Shown here: positions 12,201 through 24,580 of the stretch, piece by piece
How positions within the stretch are numbered: the first letter of the stretch is position 1
How the letters are laid out: every line of letters starts with the position of its first letter
Made by a program: the position numbers and the translations under genes
The notes under the pieces: generated by a model
What the model saw: only the letters and a program-made list of their open reading frames with translations
The model's database searches: none
Told to the model about the DNA's origin: nothing
Source: Hybos culiciformis
Lineage: Eukaryota; Arthropoda; Insecta; Diptera; Hybotidae
Direction of reading: 5' to 3'
Assembly (NCBI GenBank): GCA_964007475.1
Contig: OZ023275.1
Coordinates: 8,370,001 to 8,434,000 of the forward strand
Length of the DNA: 64,000 nucleotides

Positions 12201-15200
12201 AGCGTTTTTTTGTTTGTAATAATAAACGTTTGCAATAAGTTGAATACATTGAACAGAAATAGGTATAGTGACTGTAGGATATAGAAAGCGATGAATATAA
12301 TAAAATTTAAACCTTCATTATGATTACTACAAACTTCTAAGTATCGATCAATAAAGGTAAAACATTTATATCAACCTAAAATATAATATCATATATTTAA
12401 CACGTAGCTAAAAGAATAAATATGCACAATTAATATAAAAAAGGTAATAATAATAATAATAATAATAATATTTTGTAGTTCACTACAACCAAAGAAATTT
12501 CATCTTCGCACTTATAAATATATAGGTACATAGTTTTATTTCTTGCATATTATTCTTCCTCTAATTTCCCAATTGTATTCTCTCCCAATTATATGTGCTT
12601 CACTATCACATGAAAATATTATAGTAGATGTATGATTATAATGCTATCATCTTTACTATACATATTGAAATAATATATTGCTGCTTATGCATTTTTTTGT
12701 TTAAAGTGCATTTTATTCCCTGTGGGATTTTGAAAAAATTTTTAGCAATCTTTTTTACTTTTTGTTTTTCCTTGTTTCAATGAAAATAGAAATGAATATG
12801 AAAATATTTAAGAATTTTTTATCTAAACAATATTATGTACATAATATTTACATTTTTAATATAAATACAATAACTATGCATGTAGGTAGTGTCTATTATC
12901 TATGTACATATTATAATTTTACTTAGTTGACCTAAGTCAAAGCCAGAACAGACATTGAGAAAGGAACTGAAGTTTTGTACGTAGATAGATCTGACATGTA
13001 GATGTCATTAAAGGTTGAATATTCGAATTTACCTTTGGGAGGGAGGAATCTGTATTAAAAACAAAACAAACACTTAGATTAAGTGGACAATTGAAAAATT
13101 CACACAAATTTCAGCCCGAGGTGGGAATTGAAACCACGACCGAACACACTGTAGGATAATGACAATACCACTACACCATGACGGCCGAAACGATACTACA
13201 AAAGAGATATATAACATCTTTTCCTCTTGGGAAGATATCTACAATGTTTTATAAAAATTTTAAAGGTTTTCCAAAAATTGCCAGACCCTTCATCCAAAAA
13301 TTCGTGGAAAAACTATAAATTTTTAAAAAATAGGTATCAAATAAATGTATAAGTATATTGGTATATTGTATATAGATTAAAAGGGTTTAGAATTATTAAA
13401 AAAACAGAATGGTTATTTGAATTACGATGTTTCGCAAAATTCCACTTCATCATTAAATGAGAAATTCATCCACTTAGATTATTTACTAAATAATGGACAA
13501 GAAAATTGTTTTCAAAAAAGCTATGAGTTTAAGGTATCTGTAGTTACTTTGAAAAATCTATCTAAAAAATTTATTTGAATAGATATTTTTATAAATTTTA
13601 AAAAGAATGCAACAGAAATCATCTGCATTCGTAATTTTTTTATAACTTTTTTTTCGCGCGCCAACTACTGTTTTGTATATTTCTGTTACATTAAAAAAAT
13701 GTTGAAATTATAAATAGGTGGTATTTTTTTCCTATGTTGTATATATATAATATATAGTGATAAAATAATGTTAAATAAAAAAAATTAATAGGTATACTAA
13801 AAATAAAAAGGCACGTGCTTTTTTTTTATTTGTTTTTAGAATAAAATTATATAAATAAAAATACTACAGATGTTACACTTGTTGTTATCAACATCGAAAC
13901 ATTGATTTCATAATTAAAAGATAATTATGTATATACCGCAATTTTTTTTTTTCATATATTTACAATTCATTGTCATGTGAAAAAATAAATAGAATTATAG
14001 AAGAAAATTATGTTCAATTTATTTAAATTTTTAGGAAATTGGTGCACATTATAAGAAGTTAGGTAGTTAAATAACTTTTCATCATCAAAGTTTTATTTTT
14101 TTTAAACTACTATTGTGAGCAGTGATTTAATAAGGACTAATCACTAGCTCCTATTTGATTACTAATCAACTATTCATTTTCAATCCTTGAATCTTAATCA
14201 CATGCTCTCTACTACAACCATAAGTGTATATGCCTCGAAAATTCAGGATTTTGTCTGATCTGAATAAAATCATCTATTTCTGTACTACTTTTTCATATAT
14301 AATATCTAAAAAAAAAAAAATTTTTTTTAATAATAATTCTTATTTTATTTTTAGGAGGCGGTAAAGATCTTATAACAGCTGTTTCATACGCCAAAAATAC
14401 AAATACTAGTGCGGCTACTAATAATAATAATAATACTAATAATAATAACAATAATAATATTTCATTATCATCTGGACAGCAACAACAGATTTCATTATTA
14501 AAAAATAACAATATGCAGGCATGGAATGGATTAACTTTTCCTAAAGTCAATACCGCTAACAATCGGATTGATAAAATGAAATTATCTAATGGTGGATATG
14601 ATATGAAACCAGGTAAATAAAACAAATTTAAAAAAATATATATATAATTTCATGATTTCATTTTTTTTCATTTAACAACAACCCTTTCGGATCGAATTTA
14701 TAACTTTTAATAAAATTTCTTATTTTTAATGAAACTGATAAAAAAAAAAATCGTTTTCTTCATTTTTGTTAAATTATTTTTTTATTTGAATAAAAAAAAA
14801 ATTGTAATATTAAAGTAAGTGGAACACCTTATGTCGGATCTGTGAATTCATCAGTCAATATGATGAATGTAGGATATCCATTAATGCAATTACCGCCGAC
14901 ATATTATCAAGGAGGAGCAGCGTCTTTATTGACGCAAAGTAAGTTAAATAATCTAAAATACAAAATTGAAATCTAGATTGAAATTAAAAAACAACAAAAA
15001 AAATTATTAATTATTTTTGTGAGATTTTTGTTTCTGTTTTTATTTTTTTTATTTTTACAACTAGTGCTTTTTGCTGCTGTAACATAAATCACTGCATACA
15101 GAAAAGAAAATGTATGGCGCGTTTATTATTTCATTAATTAATTCATATTATTAAATGTATGATTCCAACTGTGGAAAAATTAATAATACATTTTAAAAAC

Positions 15201-18200
15201 CAATTTATAACTAGATTTTGATAATTTTGACAGACATGCTTTTGTTGAACTATATACTTTTCTCAATTTTGCCCAAAGGTATTAATATTTATGTATGTCG
15301 TACAAACATACATAAATATTGCATTTAGTTTAATTAAAAGTATTAAACATATATAATATATTATTTAATTAACTTTAATTATTTTAAAATTTTTTCTCGC
15401 TTTTCTATTTAATATTTAATTTTATTTCTCAAACTAAAAAATGGTCGGCATCTTATGTTGTTTTTTTCAAACGTAAAGCAATTTCATTAAGCTCATAAAA
15501 CATTAAAATAAATTAAATTTTTTTAAAATAAATTCATGCATATTTTATTATATTTTTAGTTGATATTACATAGCACATATTCCTACCTGCTAATACAAGT
15601 TATAATTAATAGTACATATTAAAAAATTCAAAACTTTTCTTATCACATCGATACAATTGTAAATAAATAATAGAATAGGTTCAAAATTTCTTGAATTCTG
15701 AAGATTATTATTATTCGAATAATATTTCTTTTTTTTATCTAGTTTTGCATGTATATTCATGCCTTCAATATCATTCACAAGAAGTATAGGCTATAAATGT
15801 AATAAAAAAACGTTATAAATTTTTATAGTTTAATAATGTTATTTAGTTTCCCACAATATTTTTTATCAGCTTTCATTTGATTTTAAAAACAAAAAAAATT
15901 TACTTTATTTTTTAATATAAATAATCATCAGCATTTTCTTTAATTAAAAAGTTTTCATTTATTTTGCTTCGTAATTTTGCTTATACTTTCATCCAAGCTA
16001 TTTAAGATATCTGATAAATAGGTACTGAGAAATCCAATTTTCTATGTTAATACGCAAATGGAATGTATTTATGTCATCAATGTTTTGTAAAAAGAATTTT
16101 TTTAAAATATGTACATACTTCGAATTTACAATTTTCTTTTTTTTAAACAGAAAAAAGTTTTTCTTGTAAATTCACATTTTTTTTTTAATTTCTTTTTACA
16201 GAAAACTGATAACGTTAATTTAATTGAAATTAATTATATACTTGAGAAAATAGAATATTTCGTTACCTATTTAATTTTTCAGATACGATTTTATCTGGGT
16301 TAACAGCATTACAATTTTAAATATTTTGGTATTTTTAGTGAGCATGGGGCTAAATAATGCACATGCTGGTTCATCAAGTGGAATGCAAATGAACAGTATT
16401 AGTCAATATATGCTTCAAAATTTGCAACAATTAATTGCATCAAATCCAAGTTTGTTGACAAACGGAATTCCAACTAAATTATTAGAACAGATGATGTGGA
16501 TGGATCCAGCAAAAGTGAGTGATAATAACATGAATACAGTTAAATTTAGCAAAAACGTAGAAAAATGCAAATTTCACTTAAAGTTAAATAAAAAGTAAAT
16601 TTACTTAAAGCTAGCGTTGTGAATATACTGTTCAATAGAAAAATTTGTACATATATGAATTTATCTGATACTTTGATCTACACTGTAGTATAAGTAATAT
16701 TTCGACATGTATTGAAATTTATTTTATTGATCTTTAATAAATTTAAAAGGCTCATTAATTTTTTCAGCAAATAACTTCAGTTGAAGAAGAAGAGCCCGAC
16801 GATGAAGAAATGGGGGTTGCCGAAACATATGCTGAATATTGGCCCGCTAAACGTAATAAATTTTTCTGAATAATGTAAAAAATGATCTAATATATTTTTT
16901 TACTTTAGTTAAAATCGGTAAAAAACATCCTGATCCAGTAGTTGAAACTGCATCTCTTTCTTCTGTTGAACCAAGTAATATATATTTCAAGCTGTCAATA
17001 CCACAAGAAACAATTGGTTTAGGATTATTGAGTGCATTACAACTTGAAGCTATTACTTACGCTTGTCAAGCACATGATCATCTTTTAGCGGATGGAAGTA
17101 GAGCTGGATTTTTAATAGGTACAATAATATTTGTATTTTAAATAGTAAATTCATACAAATTCATTTATGATTCGATTCCAATTATATTTTTTTTTACCAA
17201 ACCAAATATTATTTATATGGAACTAAATCTATATAATATAAACAAAAATTGGTAAACAAATAACTGGCTGGAAAATTGAAAAATTCTAGAAAAAATCAAA
17301 GTGCTTTTTTCTATGGGATTTTGTTAATAAAAAATTTATATTCCACGAAGAGACTGTTCTAAAAAAAATATTTATTATAATTAACAAAGACTAGGCTAGA
17401 GCGAAACGAGGTTCGCGGCAGGGTCGACTAGTACAAAAAATAAAAATAAAATTATAATAAATAATTTAATTTTTTAGGCGATGGTGCAGGTGTTGGAAAA
17501 GGTCGAACTATCGCAGGAATAATATTTGAAAACTATTTAAAAGGTAGAAAGAAATCATTATGGATTTCAGTATCAAATGATTTACGTTATGATGCCGAAC
17601 GTGATTTACAAGACATCGGTGCTGGTAAAATTCATACTCAAGCGCTGAATAAAGTGAGCCTAATACAATGAAAATGAAAAAAGAATTGGTTAAAAATAAT
17701 ATTATTTGATTTTGAAGCTATCAAAATCAAATTTCTGTACTTGTAATACTGATTTTTTTTTCTTCAAAGAAACTTATATAAATTAAAAAAAATATTTACA
17801 GAGTAAAGATATGTGAGTGTTCAAATTGAACAATTTTGTTCTATTAAACACTGTAAATTAGTGTACTTGTTCATTTTATTTGTTGAGATTTTTAGAAAAT
17901 AAATAAAAGTTCTATTTAATAAAATTATATTTATCTTAAGAAGGTGATTTAGTTTAATCAAATTTGTCTAAATAGAACAAGACAAATATTTGAGATTGAT
18001 CATAAACCAAATTTGAAACTGTGGATTATATGTGAAATTATATACCTACATATTATAAAATTATCTTAAAACGTTACAGAAATTTCGAAATATTGCTTCT
18101 GAGTTGGAGTATCTTAAATTATAATTTTTTTTTTTTATTACTTTATATATTCACAGTTAAAATACGCAAAAATAAATTCTGATGTCAATAATAATGTTAA

Positions 18201-21200
18201 AAAAGGTGTTATATTCAGTACTTATTCAGCTTTGATCGGAGAGTCAAATATTAAAAATGGCAAATATAAATCACGTTTAAAACAATTAATTAATTGGTGT
18301 GGAGATGATTTCGACGGTTGTATTGTTTTTGACGAGTGCCATAAGGCAAAAAATTTATGTCCAGTTGGATCCGGAAAGCCAACTAAAACTGGCCAGACTG
18401 TATTGGAATTACAAAATAGACTGCCAAAAGCAAGAGTTGTTTATGCTTCTGCCACAGGAGCATCGGAACCAAGAAATATGGCCTACATGGTGCGACTAGG
18501 TTTATGGGGTCAAGGAACCCCATTTCCTTCCTTTAGTGATTTCATTGCTGCAGTAGAAAAGAGGTAAATTATTTTTTACATCCATATTATTATAATTTTC
18601 CTTCTGCATTTTTAAAGTTTTAATTTCTTTAGGGGTGTAGGAGCAATGGAAATTGTTGCAATGGATATGAAATTAAGAGGAATGTATATTGCTCGACAAT
18701 TAAGCTTCCACGGCGTAGCATTCAAAATTGAAGAAGTTGGTTTAACTCCTGAATTTATTAAAGTTTACGACGATGCAGTGGCTTTGGTAATTATTAAACA
18801 TTCAAAAAAAAAGTTCAATTTCATTACCTTTTCTTTTAGTGGGTAGAAGCTATGCAAAAGTTCACAGAGGCTGCAGAGCTTATTGATGCTGAAAGTCGTA
18901 TGAAAAAAACAATGTGGGGTCAATTTTGGTCAGGCCATCAACGATTTTTCAAATATTTATGTATCGCGGCGAAAGTCAATCATGCTGTACGCGTATCAAG
19001 AGAAGCAATTAAATACGGGAAATGTGTTGTTATTGGATTGCAATCCACTGGAGAAGCTCGAACTTTGGAACAGTTAGAGCGAGATGACGGAGAATTGTCA
19101 GATTTCGTATCAACTGCAAAGGGTGTATTTCAGTCATTAGTTGAAAAACATTTCCCAGCTCCGAATAGAGACAGAATTAATCGATTATTGGGAATAGCGG
19201 CTCAAAAGACAACATTAGAAGATATTATGTCGGAAGAACCAAATCAATCGATTGCTAGTTCTAGTGGCTCGATATCAAAACGTAAAGCAAATTCCGCATT
19301 CAACTCAAAATCAAAAAGATCTCGTTTGGGTTCTTCTGATGTTAGTGAGGATTCAGAAGAATCTGATTTCAAAATATCTGATTCTGAACCAGAGGAATCT
19401 GATGAAAACTCCGACAGTTGCCAAAGCAGTGATTTCAATCCATTTTATAATTCTGGCTCCGACTCAGATGCTGATCCCTGGATTGGAAGTGGGCGTTCTA
19501 GAAAAAAGAAGCTCAAAGTAAAAACTCAAAAAACAGTAACAATTACTAATACAACGAAAAAGAAATTGCCATCTTCTTCTACCCAAGTTAAAATACAGCA
19601 ACTCATAGAAAAAAAGAAAGAAAAACAATCTGTTATTACACAGAGCGTAAATGGTATACAAGTACAATTTGGACCACCACCAAAAGATGCTATTGAAAGA
19701 GCTTGCAGTATGAAAGAAGAACTATTAAGAAAAATTGAAAGATTAGGGGACCGCCTTCCACCCAATACCTTAGATCAGCTCATTGATGAATTAGGTGGTC
19801 CGGAAAATGTGGCTGAAATGACAGGTAAAAAAATTAAATTCTTAGAATTCAAATGCGACGAGATATTTGACTAAATTTTTGAATGAAATGCTTAATTTCC
19901 CATGAGATTTATCTGATAATAGTTAAATGATTTTTTTTCTTAAATTCAAAATATTACTGCATCTATTTTAATAATGTAACATTTCAGGACGTAAGGGACG
20001 AGTAGTGCAAACTGAAGATGGTTCTATTCAATATGAATCTCGTTCAGAAAATGATGTTCCTCTAGAAACTTTAAATTTAACAGAAAAGTCCCGCTTTATG
20101 AAAGGAGAAAAAGATGTTGCTATAATATCTGAAGCGGCATCGTCTGGTATATCATTGCAAAGTGATCGACGTGTTCCGAATAAAAAAAGACGAGTTCACA
20201 TAACATTGGAATTACCTTGGTCAGCAGATCGTGCAATACAACAATTTGGACGAACACATCGTTCTAATCAAGTAAATGCACCAGAGTATATATTTTTAAT
20301 TTCCGATTTAGCGGGTGAACGCCGTTTTGCTTCTACAGTAGCCAAGCGGTTAGAATCATTGGGAGCTTTGACTCACGGAGATAGAAGAGCAACTGAAACT
20401 CGAGACTTATCACAGTATAATATAGATAATAAATATGGCCGAAGTGCATTAGAAGCTGTTATGAAGGCAATTATGGGTTATGAAACTCCAATAGTATCGC
20501 CACCAAATGATTATCGTGGAAATTTTTTCGAAGACGTTGCTGCTGCTCTGGTTGGCGTTGGAATAATAGTGAATAGTGAAGCGATGCCCGGAGTTTTAAG
20601 CTTAGATAAAGATTATAATAATATTTCCAAGTTCCTAAATCGTATTTTGGGAATGCCAGTTGATTTGCAAAATCGACTTTTTAAATATTTCACAGATACA
20701 CTTAATGCAATTATAGCTCAAGCTAAGAAAACTGGTCGTTTTGATTTGGGTATTTTAGGTAAAATTAAATCATTTTAATTTATAGTATTGAATTGGCAAT
20801 AAAATTAAATAAAAATTACAGATTTAGGGGCAGCTGGTGAGAATGTTACACGAAATAAAATCTTGAAATTTATACGAAAGCATGCCACTGGTATAGCACC
20901 AACAGAATTACATACAGTTCAAGTTGAGCGAGGAATGATATGGCAAGAAGCAATTGACAAGTGAGTAGTTTCTTTTTTTTTTATTTTTTAATTCTATGTA
21001 ATTAAAAAGTTTTTTAAATGTCAATTCTTTTTATGCTTAAGTAAATTTATAATTATCGTTTTATTTTCAGGTATTCTGACACAATTAGTGAAAAAGAAGG
21101 ATTTTATATATCCCATCAACTTCGCAACGGTAAACGTACTGTTGTTCTGACAATAGAACTTGAAGTGAAATCGAATTTACAACTATCAAAATCAAAAAAT

Positions 21201-21930
21201 AAGCTTAATAAAAAAGAAATGATGTATCAAGTATATAGACCAAATACAGGGTTGCAGATTCGTCCTGAATCATTATCTGAAATTGAAAAAAAATTTAAGA
21301 AAATAAGTAGTGAAGAAGCTGAAACACACTGGACTCAGTATTATGATGCTTCGGTCAATACATGTTCACATGCATATTGGAATGGAAACTGTCGCAATGT
21401 GAACGCTGGAATAGAATGTGAGGTAAATTGTTGGTGATAAGTTTAATATTTTTTTAATATCAACTTAATAACGAATATTACTCTCCAATCTATATCATTG
21501 GATTTGAGAGTAAGAAGCAAAGTTATAAATTGTATTTTTTTGACATTTCAATTCAATTTTTTATTTTGAACAGAAAAACAAATTAACATCACTTTCCTAA
21601 GAATTTGAAGAGAATACAAAAATTAAAATAAATTATCCTAACTTAACTATTGTAAAGAAATGCATATATTCAAAAAACAATAATTTTTTTTAGGTTGGTC
21701 TGCGCAGACGAACATATACAATTTTGTCTGGATCTGTATTATCAGTGTGGGCTCGTGTTGAATCAGTTTTATCACTAAAAAGTGGTTCGAATAATAAAAT
21801 GCAAGTAATTCGTTTGAAAACCACGGAAGGAGATAAGATTGTTGGAACCTTAATACCAAAGACTTGTGTTGAAATTTTAATTAATGATTTAACATCAGAT
21901 GCAGAGAAAGTTGAGGAAAAAATATTTTAA
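3290..21930 (+). CDS. sno: Strawberry notch homolog (SBNO), helicase-like nuclear protein
   Basis: Coding exons: 3290-3292, 10069-10150, 14355-14612, 14816-14938, 16339-16514, 16768-16852, 16909-17118, 17478-17653, 18157-18563, 18633-18786, 18840-19824, 19988-20758, 20822-20960, 21071-21422 and 21694-21930. All phases agree, giving 1385 residues, close to vertebrate SBNO1. Seen in the sequence: an acidic N-terminus; an Asn-rich stretch near residues 45-60; Walker [11 protein letters not shown] at ~313; DECH at ~430; [13 protein letters not shown]; an acidic Ser-rich linker (19240-19500); [19 protein letters not shown]; and a motif VI-like [11 protein letters not shown] at ~971. The C-terminal half matches the conserved SBNO C-terminal region. 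Family knowledge: a nuclear regulator of the Notch pathway and of transcription or chromatin. The weakest parts of the model are the ATG-only first exon, the exon 4 acceptor (the only nearby frame-keeping choice) and the poorly conserved exons 2-5. Family identity is close to certain. Confidence 0.95.
3293..10068 (+). other. sno intron 1 (6.8 kb)
   Basis: It begins GTAAGT directly after the ATG and ends with a long pyrimidine run and TTATAG. I see no coding exon or transposon with clear termini inside. It is AT-rich with homopolymer runs and short palindromes such as 3460-3479. Frames of 60-86 codons at 7713-8649 have no recognisable domain and look like chance. Confidence 0.6.
11581..11655. 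repeat. 15-bp minisatellite, five copies
   Basis: GTTGGGTTCAATTAG is repeated head to tail five times; copy 3 ends AA instead of AG, and copy 5 has GTTAG. It lies in sno intron 2. Confidence 0.9.
12447..12471. repeat. (TAA)n microsatellite
   Basis: About eight uninterrupted TAA/ATA units inside sno intron 2. Confidence 0.85.
13100..13190 (-). mobile_element. tRNA-derived SINE head
   Basis: The minus strand reads TGGTGTAGTGGTA, an A-box-like D-arm sequence, then ~35 bases later GGTTTCAATTCCCACC, a B-box-like T-arm with pairing GTGG/CCAC. The flanking bases do not form a tRNA acceptor stem, so this is a tRNA-related SINE or pseudogene, not a working tRNA. The word CAGCCCGAGGTG at its 3' side recurs at about 12105, suggesting another fragment of the family. 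The body may continue down to about 12940, but that end is not defined. Confidence 0.55.
17380..17450. repeat. GC-richer repeat fragment in sno intron 7
   Basis: The stretch GACTAGGCTAGAGCGAAACG, then AGGTTCGCGGCAGGGTCGAC and TAGTA, stands out from the AT-rich intron 50 bases upstream of the Walker A exon. It has no coding frame that joins the flanking sno exons. It is probably the remnant of a dispersed element, with no defined ends. Confidence 0.3.
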
Positions 21931-22412
21931 AAGATTTTTTGTTTTAAAAATATCAAAAAAAATATGAAGAATCGATTTACACTAATTCAAAATGTAATTC
22001 AAAAGTAATATTACTAAAAAAAGTTCTCAAAGAACTTATCTTAACTAAATTTTATTAGCAGATAACAGAACGGAATTTTCAAACTTCTGAAGTCTAATGA
22101 AGTCTTAACACCATAAAAAATATTTCGTATTTGAAGCAACTATACATTATAAAAGTAATTTATCATTAGATACAAAAATATATTCGACTTTGAGTTGAAA
22201 ACCCTAAAGTTGAAGATTAACAAATATTGTTTAAACCTTTTTTAAATGAAGGAGATTGTCGATTGTACTAATATTTATTATAAGGCCATTGTTAATCGTC
22301 CAAAATTTAAATATAACAACATTTCAAAATCTTAATCAAATAAATTTCATTATGAAAATTATTTTAAAACACTTTGCTTCGACTTATGTGCACATGGGTC
22401 TCTCAAAAAAGA

Positions 22413-22599
22413 AGAGCTGTAGACCTGTAGACTGAATTCGAACCAGTTGAAACCAAAATTTTACTCGGTTCGGGTTCAACAAAAAAATTTTTTTTTTTAA
22501 TTTTAAACAATGTTTTAAGCCCGAACCGAACCTAAACCCATAAATTTTGTTTGCCAATTAACCTGAACCGAATCCGTATTTTGATGGGTTTGCAGCTCT
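22413..22599. mobile_element. Degenerate inverted-repeat element
   Basis: The ends are AGAGCTGTAGAC and GTTTGCAGCTCT, which pair with few mismatches. Inside, CTCGGTTCGGGTTC (about 22468) and GCCCGAACCGAACC (about 22520) form a second pairing. The flanks share CTCAAAA-like words, possibly a decayed target-site duplication. A hAT-like MITE would fit, but terminal similarity is short. Confidence 0.4.
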
Positions 22600-23754
22600 A
22601 CTCAAAAGTCAAATCGATTAACTCGATTTCAAAAGCTTCAAAAATAAAAACCACATTATATAAATTTTAATAGTTAATACCTTTGTTTATAGTTAAACAA
22701 ATGTTTGAACTTCAAAAATAATTTTATATTAATAAAATTTTCTGTTTTGAATTTGAACGTATTCGAATCTTTGAATAATTTGTTTTAAGAAAAATTTTCA
22801 ATAATCTAGCTAAATTTATACAGTTAAAAGAAAATTAAGATGTTCTTCCAGAACAAACATAAAAAACATGTAAAATTTTAAAATAAATGTTCCATTTTAA
22901 ATTTGGTTTTTCAAAAACAATGTGATTATTTTATATACAAATTAAACTAAAAAATTACTTTTATCTTATTAAAAAAAAAAAAAAAAACAAATAAGAGAAA
23001 TTCTCTTTTTTTTTTTATATAACATATAAAAATTTTCGGATTAATTCTATAATCTATAAAATTTATAATTTTCTTATTATTTGTAGATTAGATCTTATAT
23101 ATATATATAAACAAATGTAATTTAACTGAATTATCAATAAATGATTAGTTTATGAATTATGAATTTAATTATAATTATAATTTCGTATTATATACATAAT
23201 TTGTAAGATTTATTATAAATAAAATAAAATCAAAAAATTAAACTAAAAAAAAAAAAACCACTTAAAACTTAATTAAAAAATATTATATACATTTAGTTAA
23301 TAAATATAAATATATAAAATAAGATATTGAAAAAAAAAACTTAAATTTTGTTTTAATTATTTTGTATTTATTCCTCATCTTAACATAAATTTGGAATTTT
23401 AACTTGTTAAGTAATGAAATGGATAACAGCTATTTAATATTGAGATAGCATACATTTTTTTCATTAGTTTGATCGCAATTATAGTAATAATCAAAAGTCT
23501 AAGATATGGAATATTCCTGAATTCATTGTAGAGATAGAATTTTCGAACAAGTTCACTCGTAGAAAATTCAATAAGGGTAAATTTTCCAAAAATATCTACT
23601 TTTGTAACATTAACAAATCACCAACTTAATTGACAGATAGCTAGGTAGTTAGGTGAAAATAAAATATTTTCCTCTGACTTATTTTATTAAAATTAAAAAA
23701 AAAGTTTTAATTAGTATCTGATATCTTTATTATTTATTAGGTATAAATATACAA

Positions 23755-24440
23755 GTCGAAATACCCGGCTTCGCACGGTAGTCCAGAACTTATATTAATA
23801 TCAAAACACTTTAATCCAGATTTTGTACACTAAAAAAACAGAATTTCAAAATTTGTTCAATAGCCACTTCCCCGGTGCCTTAACACATCCAATCTTCTTA
23901 ATAGTCGATTCGGATCCATTGCTATAATATTTTATCGGAACATACCTAAATTGTAAAACCGGCTTCTAAAGTAACCCCCGGTCGGGACCGCGGATCAAAA
24001 TTTCGGTACGTTTCCGTTAGCCGGGCGCAAATGTAGGGCGCAAAAAATTGTGAATCAAAGCGACGCAGAAATGTTACCGAAAACTTATGGGCTTATGGTC
24101 ATTTAAAATGAATAGTTTTGAACTATTCATTTTAAATGACATAAGTTTTTCAGTAACATTTCTACCGCCGTAAAATTTTTTGTGCCGTAAATTAGCGCCC
24201 GGCTAACGGAAAAGTACCAAAATTTCTAATTTTCAAAATTTCAAAATTTCGAAATTTGTTGTATAGCCCCCCAATTGAGCCCTGGGATAACGGTTGGGGG
24301 CGTTTCAAAACCCAGTTTTTTAAATAGGCTTTTCGGTCCAACTAGGTAGGTATTTCTTTTAGATGTTAAAAAATACATTTTGTCTCGGTCGATAGAGTTT
24401 CGTTCGCTTATTAAAAAAATCTTATCGGCTGGAAAATATA
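23755..24440. repeat. GC-richer dispersed repeat block
   Basis: It starts near ATACCCGGCTTCGCACGG, a phrase common at the ends of insect dispersed repeats, and contains CCCCGGTGCC, ACCGCGGATC and CCTGGGATAACGGTTGGGGG. The foldback element 23996-24226 is embedded in it. No coding capacity is seen. The outer limits are approximate. Confidence 0.45.
23996..24226. mobile_element. Foldback element, 231 bp
   Basis: Near-complete palindrome. The centre is a perfect 20-bp stem (24098-24117 with 24121-24140) around a 3-base loop. The outer arms AAAATTTCGGTAC...CCGTTAGCCGGGCGC and GCGCCCGGCTAACGG...GTACCAAAATTTC also pair. There is almost no unpaired centre, unlike the MITE at 391-742. Confidence 0.75.
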
Positions 24441-24580
24441 CAGTCGACTTCGCCTTTTATAGAAATCAAAACAAAAAATTTCATATTTATTATTTATGTG
24501 GACAAGACATTACACTAGTTATTAAGTTTTAAAAATTGTTTTTTTTTTCCAATAATTGAAAATAAAAAATAAATATAATT

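Larger units (their letters stand above)
10151..14354 (+). other. sno intron 2 (4.2 kb) with repeats
   Basis: It lies between GTAAAT and TTTTTAG. It contains a 15-bp minisatellite (11581-11655), a TAA microsatellite (12447-12471), and a tRNA-like SINE head (13100-13190) with a related short word at 12106. No coding exon is supported. Confidence 0.6.
21931..24580. other. Intergenic region sno-COQ5
   Basis: It should include the sno 3' untranslated region and the COQ5 promoter, but no clear boundary is visible. It holds a degenerate inverted-repeat element (22413-22599) and a GC-richer repeat block (about 23755-24440) with a foldback element. An AT-rich low-complexity stretch fills 22960-23340. 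No coding sequence is supported. Confidence 0.6.

Noticed and set aside
13100..13190. Functional tRNA gene
   Set aside because: The A-box and B-box resemble a tRNA, but the acceptor ends do not pair, so it is treated as a SINE head.
14293..14625. 110-codon minus-strand frame with Leu runs
   Set aside because: It is the antisense of the Asn codon run in sno exon 3.
19244..19765. Several minus-strand and alternative frames of 60-90 codons
   Set aside because: Shadows of sno exon 11, whose frame has conserved family sequence on both sides.
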